Positions 36,294 through 45,182 of a DNA stretch of 64,000 nucleotides are shown piece by piece. A program made the position numbers and the translations under genes. The notes under the pieces were generated by a model that did no database searches, was not told the origin of the DNA, and saw nothing but the letters and a program-made list of their open reading frames with translations. Where the stretch lies: positions 310,001 through 374,000 of the forward strand of contig NZ_JAGEMO020000007.1 in the NCBI RefSeq assembly GCF_017921975.2, in the 5' to 3' direction. This DNA comes from Hymenobacter terricola. Lineage in GTDB: Bacteria; Bacteroidota; Bacteroidia; Cytophagales; Hymenobacteraceae. How positions within the stretch are numbered: position 1 is the stretch's first letter; every line of letters starts with the position of its first letter.

Positions 36294-36659
36294 CTACCTG
36301 GTTTTGCGCTTGCTTTTCACCGGCACCACCGGCGCACTGTTGTCGCGGCTGAGGGTGCTGTTGGTCTTTTTATACACCGGGTGCGGCGTGCGGTTGTCGT
36401 TGTAGCCGCCGTTGGCGCGGTAGCCTTCCTGCTTGCGCATGGGCACACCGGGGGCCAGGTAGGCCGTGCCATCCTTGATGTCCTGCGAAACACCGGCCCC
36501 GTACGGCTTGCCGGTGTGGGGGTTGATGTTGGGCGCCGGCTTGCGGGGGCCCCGGGCCGAGTAAGGCGCGATTTTTTTGCCGCGGGGCCTGGTCTGGGCG
36601 CTGGCATCGGCCACCACCAGCGTGACGAGCAATAAGGAAGCGAAAAAGTAGCGTAGCAT
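36294..36659 (-). CDS. Small secreted APGxP-motif protein 1
   Basis: The 121-residue product has a signal peptide (FFASLLLVTLVVADASAQ) and a basic, Pro/Gly-rich mature part: KIAPYSARGPRKPAP, GKPYGAGVSQDIKDG, YLAPGVPMRKQEGYR, ending VVPVKSKRKTR. It is the first of four same-strand genes coding secreted proteins with an APGxP motif in the second half. No known family. Confidence 0.7.
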   Translation of the reverse strand: MLRYFFASLLLVTLVVADASAQTRPRGKKIAPYSARGPRKPAPNINPHTGKPYGAGVSQDIKDGTAYLAPGVPMRKQEGYRANGGYNDNRTPHPVYKKTNSTLSRDNSAPVVPVKSKRKTR

Positions 36660-36757
36660 AAAGTAAGGTAAAGTTGAGAAGGAATCCCTGTAACGAAGAA
36701 CGGCCATGCCCGGGGAAACCCCGGCATGACCGTTCCATTTACTGCCTGGTTCGGCAA

Positions 36758-37195
36758 TTAGTTGCCGAGCGTGGTTTGGGTGCTGACGGGCTTGCGGGCC
36801 GGGCGCACGCTGTAGGGAACCATGCCGTTGCTGGTGCGCACGTGCACCGGCATGCCGGGGGCAGCGTACACGTTTTGGTTGTCGATTTCGCCGCGGGAGC
36901 TGCTGGCAGCCGGGGCCGTCGCCGTCGCCCAGCCGTTGTCGGTAGTAGCGGTGGCGGTGGAGGCCACGGCGTTTTGCGCGTCATCCAGGGGAGGCCAGCC
37001 ATCGTTTACACGGGGCGCGGCAGGTGCGGTTTGGAGGGCCACGCGACGGGCTTTTTTGGCGGCGCGGCGGGTGGTGCGGGCCGTGGCCTTCACCGTTTTG
37101 GTGGTCGATTTTTTAGCGGTGGCCGGGGCCGTCTGGGCGCTAGCTTCAGCCAGCAGGAACATCGACAGGGCAAGGGTAAGGAAGGTGCGGAACAT
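36758..37195 (-). CDS. Small secreted APGxP-motif protein 2
   Basis: The 145-residue product has a signal peptide (TFLTLALSMFLLAEASAQ), a Lys/Arg/Thr-rich segment (KKSTTKTVKATARTTRRAAK) and then the motif YAAPGMPVHVRTSNGMVPYS with C-terminal VRPARKPVSTQ. The basic tail rules out a membrane span after the signal. Unknown function; paralogue-like neighbour of 36294 and 37363. Confidence 0.72.
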   Translation of the reverse strand: MFRTFLTLALSMFLLAEASAQTAPATAKKSTTKTVKATARTTRRAAKKARRVALQTAPAAPRVNDGWPPLDDAQNAVASTATATTDNGWATATAPAASSSRGEIDNQNVYAAPGMPVHVRTSNGMVPYSVRPARKPVSTQTTLGN

Positions 37196-37362
37196 GGCTG
37201 AAGGGTTGAGAAAGAGGTTAAAAAAGTTGATTTGTATAGCTGACAGGGTACAAATCGAAAAGTGTGCCAACTTCCCATTCGCCGGGGGCCGCCTACGCAA
37301 AACGGCCCGGCTGGCGCAGAAATGCGTACCAACCGGGCCGTTTCATCGACCAAGCGCCCGCC

Positions 37363-37767
37363 TTAGCGCGGCGTGAGCGTGGTGCCGCTGCGGCGCCGGG
37401 CGGGCTTGCCGGCGGGGTCGCCGTTGTAATCGCCCACTTTCTTCGGATTATTGATGTTTATGGGCATGCCGGGGGCGGCGTAGGCGTTCTGGCCTTTGCC
37501 ATCGGCGCTTTCCGTCGAGCCCACGGCCCCGTTGCCCCCGGGCCCGATGTCGTTGCGGCCACCCGCTGCGGGAGCCGACGGGGCCGACGATTGCGCGGCA
37601 GCACCTTTCACGGTGGTTTTGTGGGTGGTACTCCGCACTTTGGCGGGGCGATGAACGGTGGTTTTGGTGTGGGTAGCGGTTTTGGTTTTGACGCCGGGCG
37701 TGGCTTGGGCCGAAGCCTCGGCCGCCACGGCCAGGGCCAACAGCAGGGAAAACAGGGTGCGAATCAT
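37363..37767 (-). CDS. Small secreted APGxP-motif protein 3
   Basis: The 134-residue product has a signal peptide (TLFSLLLALAVAAEASAQ), a basic Thr/Lys-rich region (KTATHTKTTVHRPAKVRSTT), a Gly-rich stretch and the motif YAAPGMPININNPKKVG, ending GKPARRRSGTTLTPR. Same architecture as the 36758 product, including the AEASAQ cleavage site, which supports recent common origin. Confidence 0.72.
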   Translation of the reverse strand: MIRTLFSLLLALAVAAEASAQATPGVKTKTATHTKTTVHRPAKVRSTTHKTTVKGAAAQSSAPSAPAAGGRNDIGPGGNGAVGSTESADGKGQNAYAAPGMPININNPKKVGDYNGDPAGKPARRRSGTTLTPR

Positions 37768-38102
37768 AGGTGAAGTGGTGTAATGGGAAATGCGAGAGAA
37801 AGGAAGTTTGCTCGACAAAGCCGGCAGGCAGACCGTTCAGGCCCACCGCCTTTGAATAAGACGACTGCTCCGGGCATACGCGAAACCAGCCGCCAGGGTA
37901 CGTCCGTTTGCCGCACTTTATCACCCCTTGCAATCAAACGCTTTGCCAGTCAGGCCACTTGCCATCGCTGGCTTCGGGTCCAATTCATTATTTCAGCGCA
38001 CCGGGTGGGCAAGCCACGCAAAACGGCCCGGCCGCCCCATCTAACGATGAAGCTGCCGGGCCGTGAAGCTGCCAACAGGAGAAACTAACTTGCTACCGCA
38101 GG

Positions 38103-38759
38103 CTACCAACCATCGGAAGCCGGTGCTTTTTTAGCGGCCTTAGGAGCCGCCTTCTTGGGAGTGCTGCTGGCTTTAACATTGGCCTTTGGTGCAGCCATGG
38201 CGCCGTTGCCGGCGCCGCCATTGGCGGCGGTTCCGGTAGCCATTGCATCAGCGGCGGGGGCCGGAGCAGGGGCCGCTACCGGGGCCGGAGCTGCAGCTGC
38301 AGCCGCAGTTTTAGGAACCTCACTCGGACTAAGCGGCAGCGCATGGTGTTTGATTTTGCGGTTGAGGCGACGCTCACGGGCTGCTGCTGCGTCGTTGGCC
38401 ATCACGTTGCGGCCGCTTTGCATCATTACCGGTGTGCCGGGCGCGGCCGACATGCCCATCCCCTGCGGGGCATTGCTGGTAGCAGCACCCGCGCCACCAA
38501 AGCCGGCGGCTGGGGCCGGTGCTGCCGCGGCAGCCGGTGCAGGAGTCGCTACCATCTCAGGCTCGGGAGCAGCGGCGGCGCCGCCTTTCTGCAAGTTTTT
38601 CTGGCCGGCAGCCTGCGATTGGCTGCTTTTCGCGGTTTTTTTCGTGGTGCTCTTTTTAGGAGCATCCCAGGAGTTTCCGGTGTCCCAGCCACTGGTTTGG
38701 GCGGCTGCGGAGGTGGCCAGGGCTCCAAAGGCCAGCAAAAAAAACAGCGCACGTTTCAT
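38103..38759 (-). CDS. Secreted APGxP-motif protein 4, Ala/Pro-rich
   Basis: The 218-residue product has a signal peptide (RALFFLLAFGALATSAAAQ), a Lys/Ser/Thr-rich segment, long Ala-Pro tracts (PAPAAAAAPAPAAGFGGAG and PAPVAAPAPAPAADAM) and the motif SAAPGTPVMMQSGRNV, followed by RERRLNRKIKHHALPLSP. It ends in a Lys/Ala-rich tail, KKAAPKAAKKAPASDGW. It is the longest of the four-gene cluster. It may be a flexible periplasmic or surface linker protein; function unknown. Confidence 0.7.
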   Translation of the reverse strand: MKRALFFLLAFGALATSAAAQTSGWDTGNSWDAPKKSTTKKTAKSSQSQAAGQKNLQKGGAAAAPEPEMVATPAPAAAAAPAPAAGFGGAGAATSNAPQGMGMSAAPGTPVMMQSGRNVMANDAAAARERRLNRKIKHHALPLSPSEVPKTAAAAAAPAPVAAPAPAPAADAMATGTAANGGAGNGAMAAPKANVKASSTPKKAAPKAAKKAPASDGW

Positions 38760-38842
38760 GGCGAGAGAGTTACGGTGGTAGGCGTGAGGTGAATTAACTG
38801 ATTGCGGCGGCGAAACGTTCGGCCAGGGTCCGCCCCTTGCCG

Positions 38843-38850
38843 TAACTTTG
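38843..38850 (+). promoter_or_regulatory. TAnnTTTG promoter element for pheS
   Basis: TAACTTTG lies only 6 nt before the pheS start codon, so the transcript should be nearly leaderless. Confidence 0.6.
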
Positions 38851-38856
38851 CGCCCT

Positions 38857-39948
38857 ATGATGCAGGATTCAATTGCCGCCCTTGAGGCCGAAATTACAAC
38901 CGCCGACCTTAGCAACGCCGCTCAGCTCGATGCATTTCGCATCAGCTACCTCGGCCGCAAAGGCCGGCTGGCCGATTTATTCGACCAGCTCAAGACCGTG
39001 CCCGCCGAGGACAAGCGCGCCGTGGGCCAGCAGCTCAATGCCCTGAAACAGCAGGCTCAGGCCCGTTTCGACGAGGCCCAGCAGGCCGCCGAAGCCGCCG
39101 CCGACAACGCCCCCGCCAACCCCGATTTCGACTACACCCTGCCGGTGGCGCCCAACGCCCTGGGCACCCGCCACCCGCTGAGCCTGGTGCGCGAGGAGAT
39201 GATGCGCGTGTTCGCCCGCATCGGCTTTGCCGTGGCCGAGGGGCCCGAAATTGAGGACGACTGGCACAACTTCACCGCCCTCAACTTCCCCGAAAACCAC
39301 CCGGCGCGCGATATGCAGGACACCTTCTTCGTGGCCCCGGTGTCGCACGCGGCTGGCGCTGCCAACACTGGCACGGCCGGCAATGCCGCTACCGGCGCGC
39401 CCGATTTGCCGCACCTGCTGCGCACCCACACCAGCACCGTGCAGGTGCGCGTGATGGAAACCGAGCCCCTGCCCATCCGCCGCGTGATGCCGGGCCGCGT
39501 GTTCCGCAACGAGGCCATTTCGGCCCGCGCCCACATGATGTTTCATCAGGTGGAAGGCATTTTCATTGACGAAGGCGTGAGCTTCGCCGACCTCAAGCAA
39601 ACGGTGTATTACTTTGTGCAGGAGCTGTTCGGGGCCGATGTTAACATCCGGTTCCGCCCCAGCTTCTTCCCCTTCACCGAGCCCAGTGCCGAAATCGACA
39701 TCACCTGCCTCATCTGCAAAGGGGCGGGCTGCAACATCTGCAAGTATTCGGGCTGGGTCGAAATCGGCGGCTGCGGCATGGTGGACCCCGCCGTGCTCGA
39801 AAACGCCAAAATCGACTCCGATAAGTACTCCGGCTACGCCTGGGGCATGGGCATCGAGCGCATTGCCATGCTCAAGTACCAGATTAAGGATTTGCGCCTG
39901 TTCACGGAGAACGACATGCGCTTTCTGCGGCAGTTTGAGGCACTGTAG
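38857..39948 (+). CDS. pheS: Phenylalanine--tRNA ligase alpha subunit
   Basis: The 363-residue product charges tRNA-Phe as part of the alpha2-beta2 enzyme. A helical N-terminal arm (residues 1-85) precedes the class II core: LGTRHPLSLVREEMMRVFARIGF, ENHPARDMQDTFFV, LLRTHTSTVQVRVME, RVFRNEAISARAHMMFHQVEG (motif 2 region), RPSFFPFTEPSAEID and GMGIERIAMLKY (motif 3). An Ala/Gly-rich insertion of about 25 residues sits between DTFFVAP and LLRTHTS, where most orthologues have a short loop. pheT is not adjacent. The ATG at 38857 is followed at once by a second ATG. Confidence 0.97.
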   Translation: MMQDSIAALEAEITTADLSNAAQLDAFRISYLGRKGRLADLFDQLKTVPAEDKRAVGQQLNALKQQAQARFDEAQQAAEAAADNAPANPDFDYTLPVAPNALGTRHPLSLVREEMMRVFARIGFAVAEGPEIEDDWHNFTALNFPENHPARDMQDTFFVAPVSHAAGAANTGTAGNAATGAPDLPHLLRTHTSTVQVRVMETEPLPIRRVMPGRVFRNEAISARAHMMFHQVEGIFIDEGVSFADLKQTVYYFVQELFGADVNIRFRPSFFPFTEPSAEIDITCLICKGAGCNICKYSGWVEIGGCGMVDPAVLENAKIDSDKYSGYAWGMGIERIAMLKYQIKDLRLFTENDMRFLRQFEAL

Positions 39949-39980
39949 CGGTTTCTTTTTCCACTCTTGATTGATTGGTT

Positions 39981-40676
39981 ATGGCTTTGTTTTCGCTGTT
40001 TAATAAGAAGCCGGCGGCTCCGGAGCCGCCGGCTATTCGCGAGCTGCTATTCGGCGACGTGCCCGTGCTGGAATGGCCCAAACCGGCTGCGCCTGGCCGT
40101 GCAGATATGCCCTGGGCCCTGTTTGCAGCGGCCCAGGAAGCTTACCAGCGCAGTGATACCGCCACCGCCATTGCCGCGCTGCAACAGGTTCTGGCGGCCC
40201 CAAACCTGGAGTCGCGGCAGTACCTGCAGGCCTGGCAGTTTTTGCGGCTATTGGGCGTGGCGCCGCCCGCCGCCGAGGCCAAGCGCGTGCTGGGCGTGGT
40301 GCTGGAAGTAGCCCTGCCGCAAGGCCTCGACCTGGTGGCGGCCTACGCGGACAACTCCGCCCGCTACTTCAATCACAGCGGCGCGGGCGTGGTCTGGGAT
40401 GGCGGCCACGATTTGGCCGGGGGCCCCATCCAGGCCCTGCTGGCGGCGGCGCAGCCCGTTGCCAATGCCGTTGGCCCGTGGCTGGAGGCCCGGCGGCCGG
40501 CCCCGCCCACGGGCCAGGCGCGCATCAACATGCTTACGCCCAGCGGCCTGCATTTCGGCCAGGCTCCTTTCGAAACCCTTTTCCAGGACCCGATGGGTGG
40601 CCCCGTACTGGCACGGGGGCAGGATTTGATGCAGGCCCTGATTGATTTTCAGGCGGGCAATTCTCCGGCCGCCTGA
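39981..40676 (+). CDS. Hypothetical cytoplasmic protein
   Basis: The 231-residue product is unrecognised. It has no signal peptide. Helical repeats appear in the first half (ALFAAAQEAYQRSDTATAIAAL, then YLQAWQFLRLLG), consistent with a tetratricopeptide-like fold. The second half contains LVAAYADNSARYFNHSGAGVVWDG and INMLTPSGLHFGQAPFETLF. It follows pheS by 32 bp on the same strand and may be co-transcribed. Confidence 0.72.
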   Translation: MALFSLFNKKPAAPEPPAIRELLFGDVPVLEWPKPAAPGRADMPWALFAAAQEAYQRSDTATAIAALQQVLAAPNLESRQYLQAWQFLRLLGVAPPAAEAKRVLGVVLEVALPQGLDLVAAYADNSARYFNHSGAGVVWDGGHDLAGGPIQALLAAAQPVANAVGPWLEARRPAPPTGQARINMLTPSGLHFGQAPFETLFQDPMGGPVLARGQDLMQALIDFQAGNSPAA

Positions 40677-40741
40677 TAAGCCGGCCGCAAAGCTTCGGCA
40701 GCCAGCCAACCTCGTGGAGCTAATTTGTATCTATTAGCCAA

Positions 40742-41884
40742 ATGCCAATAGCCCCGCCCGCCCGCCTCGACCCATTTCTCAGCCAGAAGCTGCGGTTCTG
40801 GTCGCTGGTGGCCATGGTGCTGCTGATTTACGTGCACGGCTACAACCTGCACCCGCGTTACCTGCAGCCCTTCACGCCGGTGCAGGAGCCGCTGGGGCCA
40901 GGCACCTGGCTGCAGTATTTGCTGGCCAATGGGCTGCTGCGCTTTCGTATTCCCATTCTGTTTGCCATTTCGGGCTACCTGTTTGCCCGGCGCGACGGGG
41001 CCGAGCCGCACGGCCAGCGGGTGCGCCGCCGCTTGCGCACGCTGGGCCTCCCCTACCTGCTCTGGAGCGGGCTGTGGCTGCTGGTGCTGTGGGCGCTGGA
41101 GCATTTTGCCATCACCCGGCAAGCGGTGATTGATGCCGAAATCAGCCCGTTCTGGCCCCGGCAGTTGCTCAGCCAGCTCACGGCCGGCGAGCTGCTGGTG
41201 CGCTGGCTGGTGCTGCCCGCGCCGTTTCAGCTATGGTTTTTGCGCAGCCTGCTGGTGTATAATCTGGCGTATCCGTGGCTAAAAAAACTCCTGCGCCATC
41301 CGAAGGTGTATTTCAGCGTGGCGGGGCTGCTGTGGTTTTTCATGGTGCCGCTGCCTTTGGTTGAGGGCGAAGGGCTGTTGTTTTTTGGGCTGGGCGTGTG
41401 GCTGGCCCTGCGCCAAGTGGATGTGCTGATGCCGCCCGGCTGGCTCCGGCTGCTGCCGCTGGTGGCGCTGTGGCTGGGCGTGTGCGTGCTCAAAACCTGG
41501 CTGGCCTTTCACGCCGGGCCGCCGTTTTCGACGCCCCTGGCGGTGGGGATGCTGGCGCTGCACAAAGTGGGCGAAGCCAGCGGCATACTGGTGGCCTGGT
41601 TTGGGCTCGATGGCCTCGTGCGATGGTGCATGGCCCGGGCCTGGTTCCGCTGGCTCACGGGCTTTTCGTTTCTGATTTACGTGCTGCACGTGCCCTTCGT
41701 GAACTATGCCACCGAGCTGGCGTTGCGCTACGGACGGGCGGTGCCGCACATCCATTTGCTCACGTATCTGGCCCTGCCGCTGCTCATCATTGCCGTGAGT
41801 GTGGGCCTGGGGGCGCTGCTGCGGCGCGTGGCGCCAGGCGTTTATGCGGTGCTCACTGGTGGGCGGGGACTGGCTACGTCGTAA
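40742..41884 (+). CDS. Acyltransferase family 3 membrane protein
   Basis: The 380-residue protein has about ten hydrophobic segments and begins with a membrane-edge motif (QKLRFWSLVAMVLLIYVHGYN), with a histidine at the end of helix 1 as in acyltransferase-3 proteins. FRIPILFAISGYLFARR matches the helix 2 pattern, and the C-terminal FLIYVLHVPFVNYA is also typical. Such proteins O-acylate polysaccharides or other envelope glycans using cytoplasmic acyl-CoA. The target is unknown; no glycan cluster is adjacent. Confidence 0.86.
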   Translation: MPIAPPARLDPFLSQKLRFWSLVAMVLLIYVHGYNLHPRYLQPFTPVQEPLGPGTWLQYLLANGLLRFRIPILFAISGYLFARRDGAEPHGQRVRRRLRTLGLPYLLWSGLWLLVLWALEHFAITRQAVIDAEISPFWPRQLLSQLTAGELLVRWLVLPAPFQLWFLRSLLVYNLAYPWLKKLLRHPKVYFSVAGLLWFFMVPLPLVEGEGLLFFGLGVWLALRQVDVLMPPGWLRLLPLVALWLGVCVLKTWLAFHAGPPFSTPLAVGMLALHKVGEASGILVAWFGLDGLVRWCMARAWFRWLTGFSFLIYVLHVPFVNYATELALRYGRAVPHIHLLTYLALPLLIIAVSVGLGALLRRVAPGVYAVLTGGRGLATS

Positions 41885-42058
41885 TTTTGGGGTTCGATTG
41901 GCCGCCGCCTAGTCTAATCCCGCATTCGGTCGCTCATTATTGCCCAACACCTTACGCTACAGCTACCCTTTTTTATTCCCGCCGCCCGAATTCCGGCCCC
42001 ACGCCCCAGCGCAAGCCCAAGCCGTGTCATCCCCTGCATTCGACTAAATCCGCGATAA

Positions 42059-43372
42059 GTGAAAGTTAGAAATCAAACCACCAACAAAGTAAACGTCATC
42101 ACCCTCGGCTGCTCGAAGAACATCGTGGACAGCGAAGTGCTGATGGGCCAGCTCGTGGCCAACGACTTCGACGTGACCCACGAGGCCGAGAAGTCCGACG
42201 CCAACATCGTCATCATCAACACCTGCGGCTTTATCGACAATGCCAAGCAGGAAAGCATCGACACCATTCTGCGCTACGCGGATGAGAAGGAGGCCGGCCG
42301 GCTGGATAAGCTCTACGTGACGGGCTGCCTCTCGCAGCGCTACAAGGATGAGCTGGAAGTGGAAATCCCGCAGGTAGACGCCTATTTCGGCACCCTGGAG
42401 CTGCCCCAGATGCTGAAGGTGCTCAACGCCGACTACAAGCACGAGCTCATCGGCGAGCGCCTCATTACCACGCCCAGGCACTACGCCTACTTCAAAATCG
42501 CGGAGGGCTGCAACCGCCCCTGCTCGTTCTGCGCCATCCCGCTGATGCGCGGCAAGCACGTCGACCGCACCATTGAGGACCTGGTGAAGGAGGCCAAGCG
42601 CCTCGCCGCTCAGGGCACCAAGGAGCTGATTCTCATTGCCCAGGACCTGACCTATTACGGCCTGGAAGCCTACGGCGAGCGCAAGCTGGCCGACCTGCTT
42701 CGCAACCTCTCGGATGTGAACGGCATCGACTGGATTCGCCTGCAATACGCCTACCCCTCGCAGTTCCCGCTGGATGCGCTGGATGTGATGGCCGAGCGCG
42801 AAAATATCTGCAAATACCTCGACATGCCCTTGCAGCACGGCTCCGATGCCATGCTAAAAAGCATGCGCCGGGGCATCACCAAGCGCCGCACCATCGAGCT
42901 GGTCGATACCATTCGGCAGCGCGTACCGGGCATTGCCCTGCGCACCACGCTCATCGCCGGCCACCCCGGCGAGACGGAGCAGGACTTCCGGGAGATGGTT
43001 GATTTCGTGGAACAGACGCGGTTTGAGCGCCTGGGCATCTTTACCTACTCGCACGAGGAAAACACGCACTCGCACACCTTGGTGGATGACGTGCCGGCTG
43101 AATTGAAGCAGGAGCGCGCCGACGCCATCATGGAGCTGCAGCAGGGCATTTCGATGGAGCTGAACGAAGCCCGCGTGGGCCAGACCTACAAGGTGCTGTT
43201 CGACCGCAAGGAAAGCGGCTATTTCGTGGGCCGCACCGAGTTCGACTCGCCCGAAGTGGACAACGAAGTGCTGGTGCCGGTGGAAAAAGACACCTTCGTG
43301 CGCCTTGGCGATTTTGCGAATGTGACGATTGATTCGGCCTCGGATTTCGACCTCTACGGGCATTTGGTGTAG
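42059..43372 (+). CDS. rimO: Ribosomal protein S12 methylthiotransferase
   Basis: The 437-residue product matches RimO in length and layout. The N-terminal methylthiotransferase domain holds the cluster cysteines in TLGCSKNIVDSEVLMGQL, INTCGFI and TGCLSQR; the radical-SAM domain has CNRPCSFC (Cys151, 155, 158); the C-terminal TRAM domain has GRTEFDSPEVDNEVLVP. It methylthiolates the conserved aspartate of ribosomal protein S12. The start is a GTG that aligns with the family start; the preceding 170 bp show no other feature. A small hairpin element follows the stop. Confidence 0.97.
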   Translation: MKVRNQTTNKVNVITLGCSKNIVDSEVLMGQLVANDFDVTHEAEKSDANIVIINTCGFIDNAKQESIDTILRYADEKEAGRLDKLYVTGCLSQRYKDELEVEIPQVDAYFGTLELPQMLKVLNADYKHELIGERLITTPRHYAYFKIAEGCNRPCSFCAIPLMRGKHVDRTIEDLVKEAKRLAAQGTKELILIAQDLTYYGLEAYGERKLADLLRNLSDVNGIDWIRLQYAYPSQFPLDALDVMAERENICKYLDMPLQHGSDAMLKSMRRGITKRRTIELVDTIRQRVPGIALRTTLIAGHPGETEQDFREMVDFVEQTRFERLGIFTYSHEENTHSHTLVDDVPAELKQERADAIMELQQGISMELNEARVGQTYKVLFDRKESGYFVGRTEFDSPEVDNEVLVPVEKDTFVRLGDFANVTIDSASDFDLYGHLV

Positions 43373-43462
43373 AGACGCAACATTTTGCGTCTCGTTGTTG
43401 AACGATTACCATTAAACGACACCCAGGCGGCGCGGACGACGAGCCTTCAACTCTTGCGTCTC
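43372..43462. repeat. GAGACGCAA hairpin element after rimO
   Basis: GAGACGCAA (43372-43380) and TTGCGTCTC (43385-43393) form a 9-bp stem with a CATT loop, and a further TTGCGTCTC lies at 43454-43462. The first stem overlaps the last base of the rimO stop codon and probably acts as a terminator; the third copy makes it a small repeat element. Confidence 0.7.
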
Positions 43463-43568
43463 TGCACCGTTCATTCACCCAAAAGTAACTTTTCGGCCGG
43501 GGCCGGGTTTTGTGCGGACTTTTGCCATTGGCTGAGGTTCGCCCCGAACCCGGCCCCGCTCTTTTGCC

Positions 43569-45164
43569 ATGCCCACTCTTTGTACCACCCTGCCCTACGC
43601 CGCCACCGGCGCGTTTTCGGGCCTGCTGACTGACTATATCGCCCAGAAGCCTGAGTTGGCGCCGTTCTACAACCGCTGGCCCGCGCTGGAAAACTTCGCT
43701 GCCCAAATCGAGGAGAAGAAAGCGGCTTACACGCCCGAGGCCCGCCAGCGGCTGGTAGCCGCCCTGCGCGAGCAGTATGGCCCCGCGCCCGCGCCCGCCA
43801 TCGAAGCCAGTCTGCAATTGCTGGCCGCGCCCACCACCTTCACCGTGACGACCGGGCACCAGCTCAACCTGCTCACCGGGCCGCTGTATTTCATCTACAA
43901 AATCGTGTCGGCCATCAAGCTGAGCCGGGAATTGAAGGCGAAATACCCGCAGTACGATTTCGTGCCGGTGTATTGGATGGCCACCGAGGACCACGATTTT
44001 GCCGAAATCAACCATTTCTCGCTGTTCGGCAAAACGTATTCCTGGGATGCGGCCGGTACGGGCGGGCCCGTGGGCCGGCTCCCGCTCGACGGTTTTGAGG
44101 AGCAGCTGCTGAGCCAGCTGCCGCCCGAGGTACCGGCGGCTTTCCACGAGGCTTATTCGACTTCCAAAAACCTGGCCGAAGCCACCCGCAAGCTGGCCGA
44201 TTCGCTGTTCGGCGAGTTCGGGCTGGTGACGCTCGATGCTGACCGCCCGGCCCTGAAACAGGCCCTGGTGCCACTGCTGACCAAGGAAATCGGGGAGCAG
44301 GTTTCGAACGCCGCCGTGCAGGCTGCCAACGGCCGCCTCACCGCCGCCGGCTACAAGCCGCAGGTGTATTCACGGCCCATCAACCTGTTTTTCATCACCG
44401 ACGAAGGTAAGCGCGAGCGCCTGGAACCCGACACCAACGGCGCTGATTGCGTGGAAGTCACCATTCGCAATACGGCCAAGTGCCACAGCCAGGCCGAATT
44501 GCTGGAGCTGGCCCAGACGCACCCCGAGCAGTTCAGCCCCAACGTGGTGCTGCGGCCGGTTTATCAGGAAACCCTGCTGCCCAATCTGGTCTACATCGGC
44601 GGCGGGGCCGAGGTGGCGTACTGGTTTCAGCTGAAGGACGTGTTTGCAGCTTTCGGCGTACCCTACCCCATTGTGCTGCCGCGCAACTCGGCCGAATACA
44701 TCAGCCGGGCCAATGCGGGCAAACTGAAGAAGCTGGGGCTGACTTCGCTGGAGATTTTCCGCCCGCTGCCGGAGTTGAAAAAGCTGGTCGGCGCCGCGCT
44801 GGGCCAGGAGGAAGTGAGCCTGAAGGAGCAGCAGCAGGCCCTGGCCGCCGCTTTCCAGCAGGTGCAGGACGTGGCCCAGCGCCTCGACCCGACGTTGGTA
44901 AAAACCGTGGCCGCCGAAGCCCAGAAAGCCGCCGCCGGTCTCGCCGGCCTCGAAAAGCGCCTCAGCAAAGCCGCCGAAACCAAGCATGAAACCGCTTACA
45001 CGCAGCTCGCCGCGCTCAAAGACAAGCTATTTCCCAACGGCGGCCTGCAGGAGCGCAGCGAGAACGTGCTGAGTATTCTGATTAATAACCCCGGCTTCGT
45101 TCAGCAGCTGATTGAGGCATTTGAGCCGCTGGCGCTGGCGTTCACGGTGCTGGAAGAGGAGTAA
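43569..45164 (+). CDS. bshC: Bacillithiol biosynthesis cysteine-adding enzyme
   Basis: The 531-residue length matches BshC, which adds cysteine to glucosaminyl-malate in the last step of bacillithiol synthesis. Family landmarks are FTVTTGHQLNLLTGPLYFIY followed by YKIVSAIKLS, VPVYWMATEDHDFAEINHF, and PNLVYIGGGAEVAYWFQLKD with a C-terminal coiled region. Rossmann-type HxGH-like features are embedded in TTGHQLNL. bshA and bshB are not in the window. The ytxJ-like gene at 21821 supports use of bacillithiol. Confidence 0.95.
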   Translation: MPTLCTTLPYAATGAFSGLLTDYIAQKPELAPFYNRWPALENFAAQIEEKKAAYTPEARQRLVAALREQYGPAPAPAIEASLQLLAAPTTFTVTTGHQLNLLTGPLYFIYKIVSAIKLSRELKAKYPQYDFVPVYWMATEDHDFAEINHFSLFGKTYSWDAAGTGGPVGRLPLDGFEEQLLSQLPPEVPAAFHEAYSTSKNLAEATRKLADSLFGEFGLVTLDADRPALKQALVPLLTKEIGEQVSNAAVQAANGRLTAAGYKPQVYSRPINLFFITDEGKRERLEPDTNGADCVEVTIRNTAKCHSQAELLELAQTHPEQFSPNVVLRPVYQETLLPNLVYIGGGAEVAYWFQLKDVFAAFGVPYPIVLPRNSAEYISRANAGKLKKLGLTSLEIFRPLPELKKLVGAALGQEEVSLKEQQQALAAAFQQVQDVAQRLDPTLVKTVAAEAQKAAAGLAGLEKRLSKAAETKHETAYTQLAALKDKLFPNGGLQERSENVLSILINNPGFVQQLIEAFEPLALAFTVLEEE

Positions 45165-45182
45165 CTGGATATCTTTTAAGCA

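Noticed and set aside
41885-42058. Hidden gene or regulatory RNA before rimO
   Set aside because: No open frame with a family match, no inverted repeat and no promoter match was found; it is ordinary intergenic DNA.
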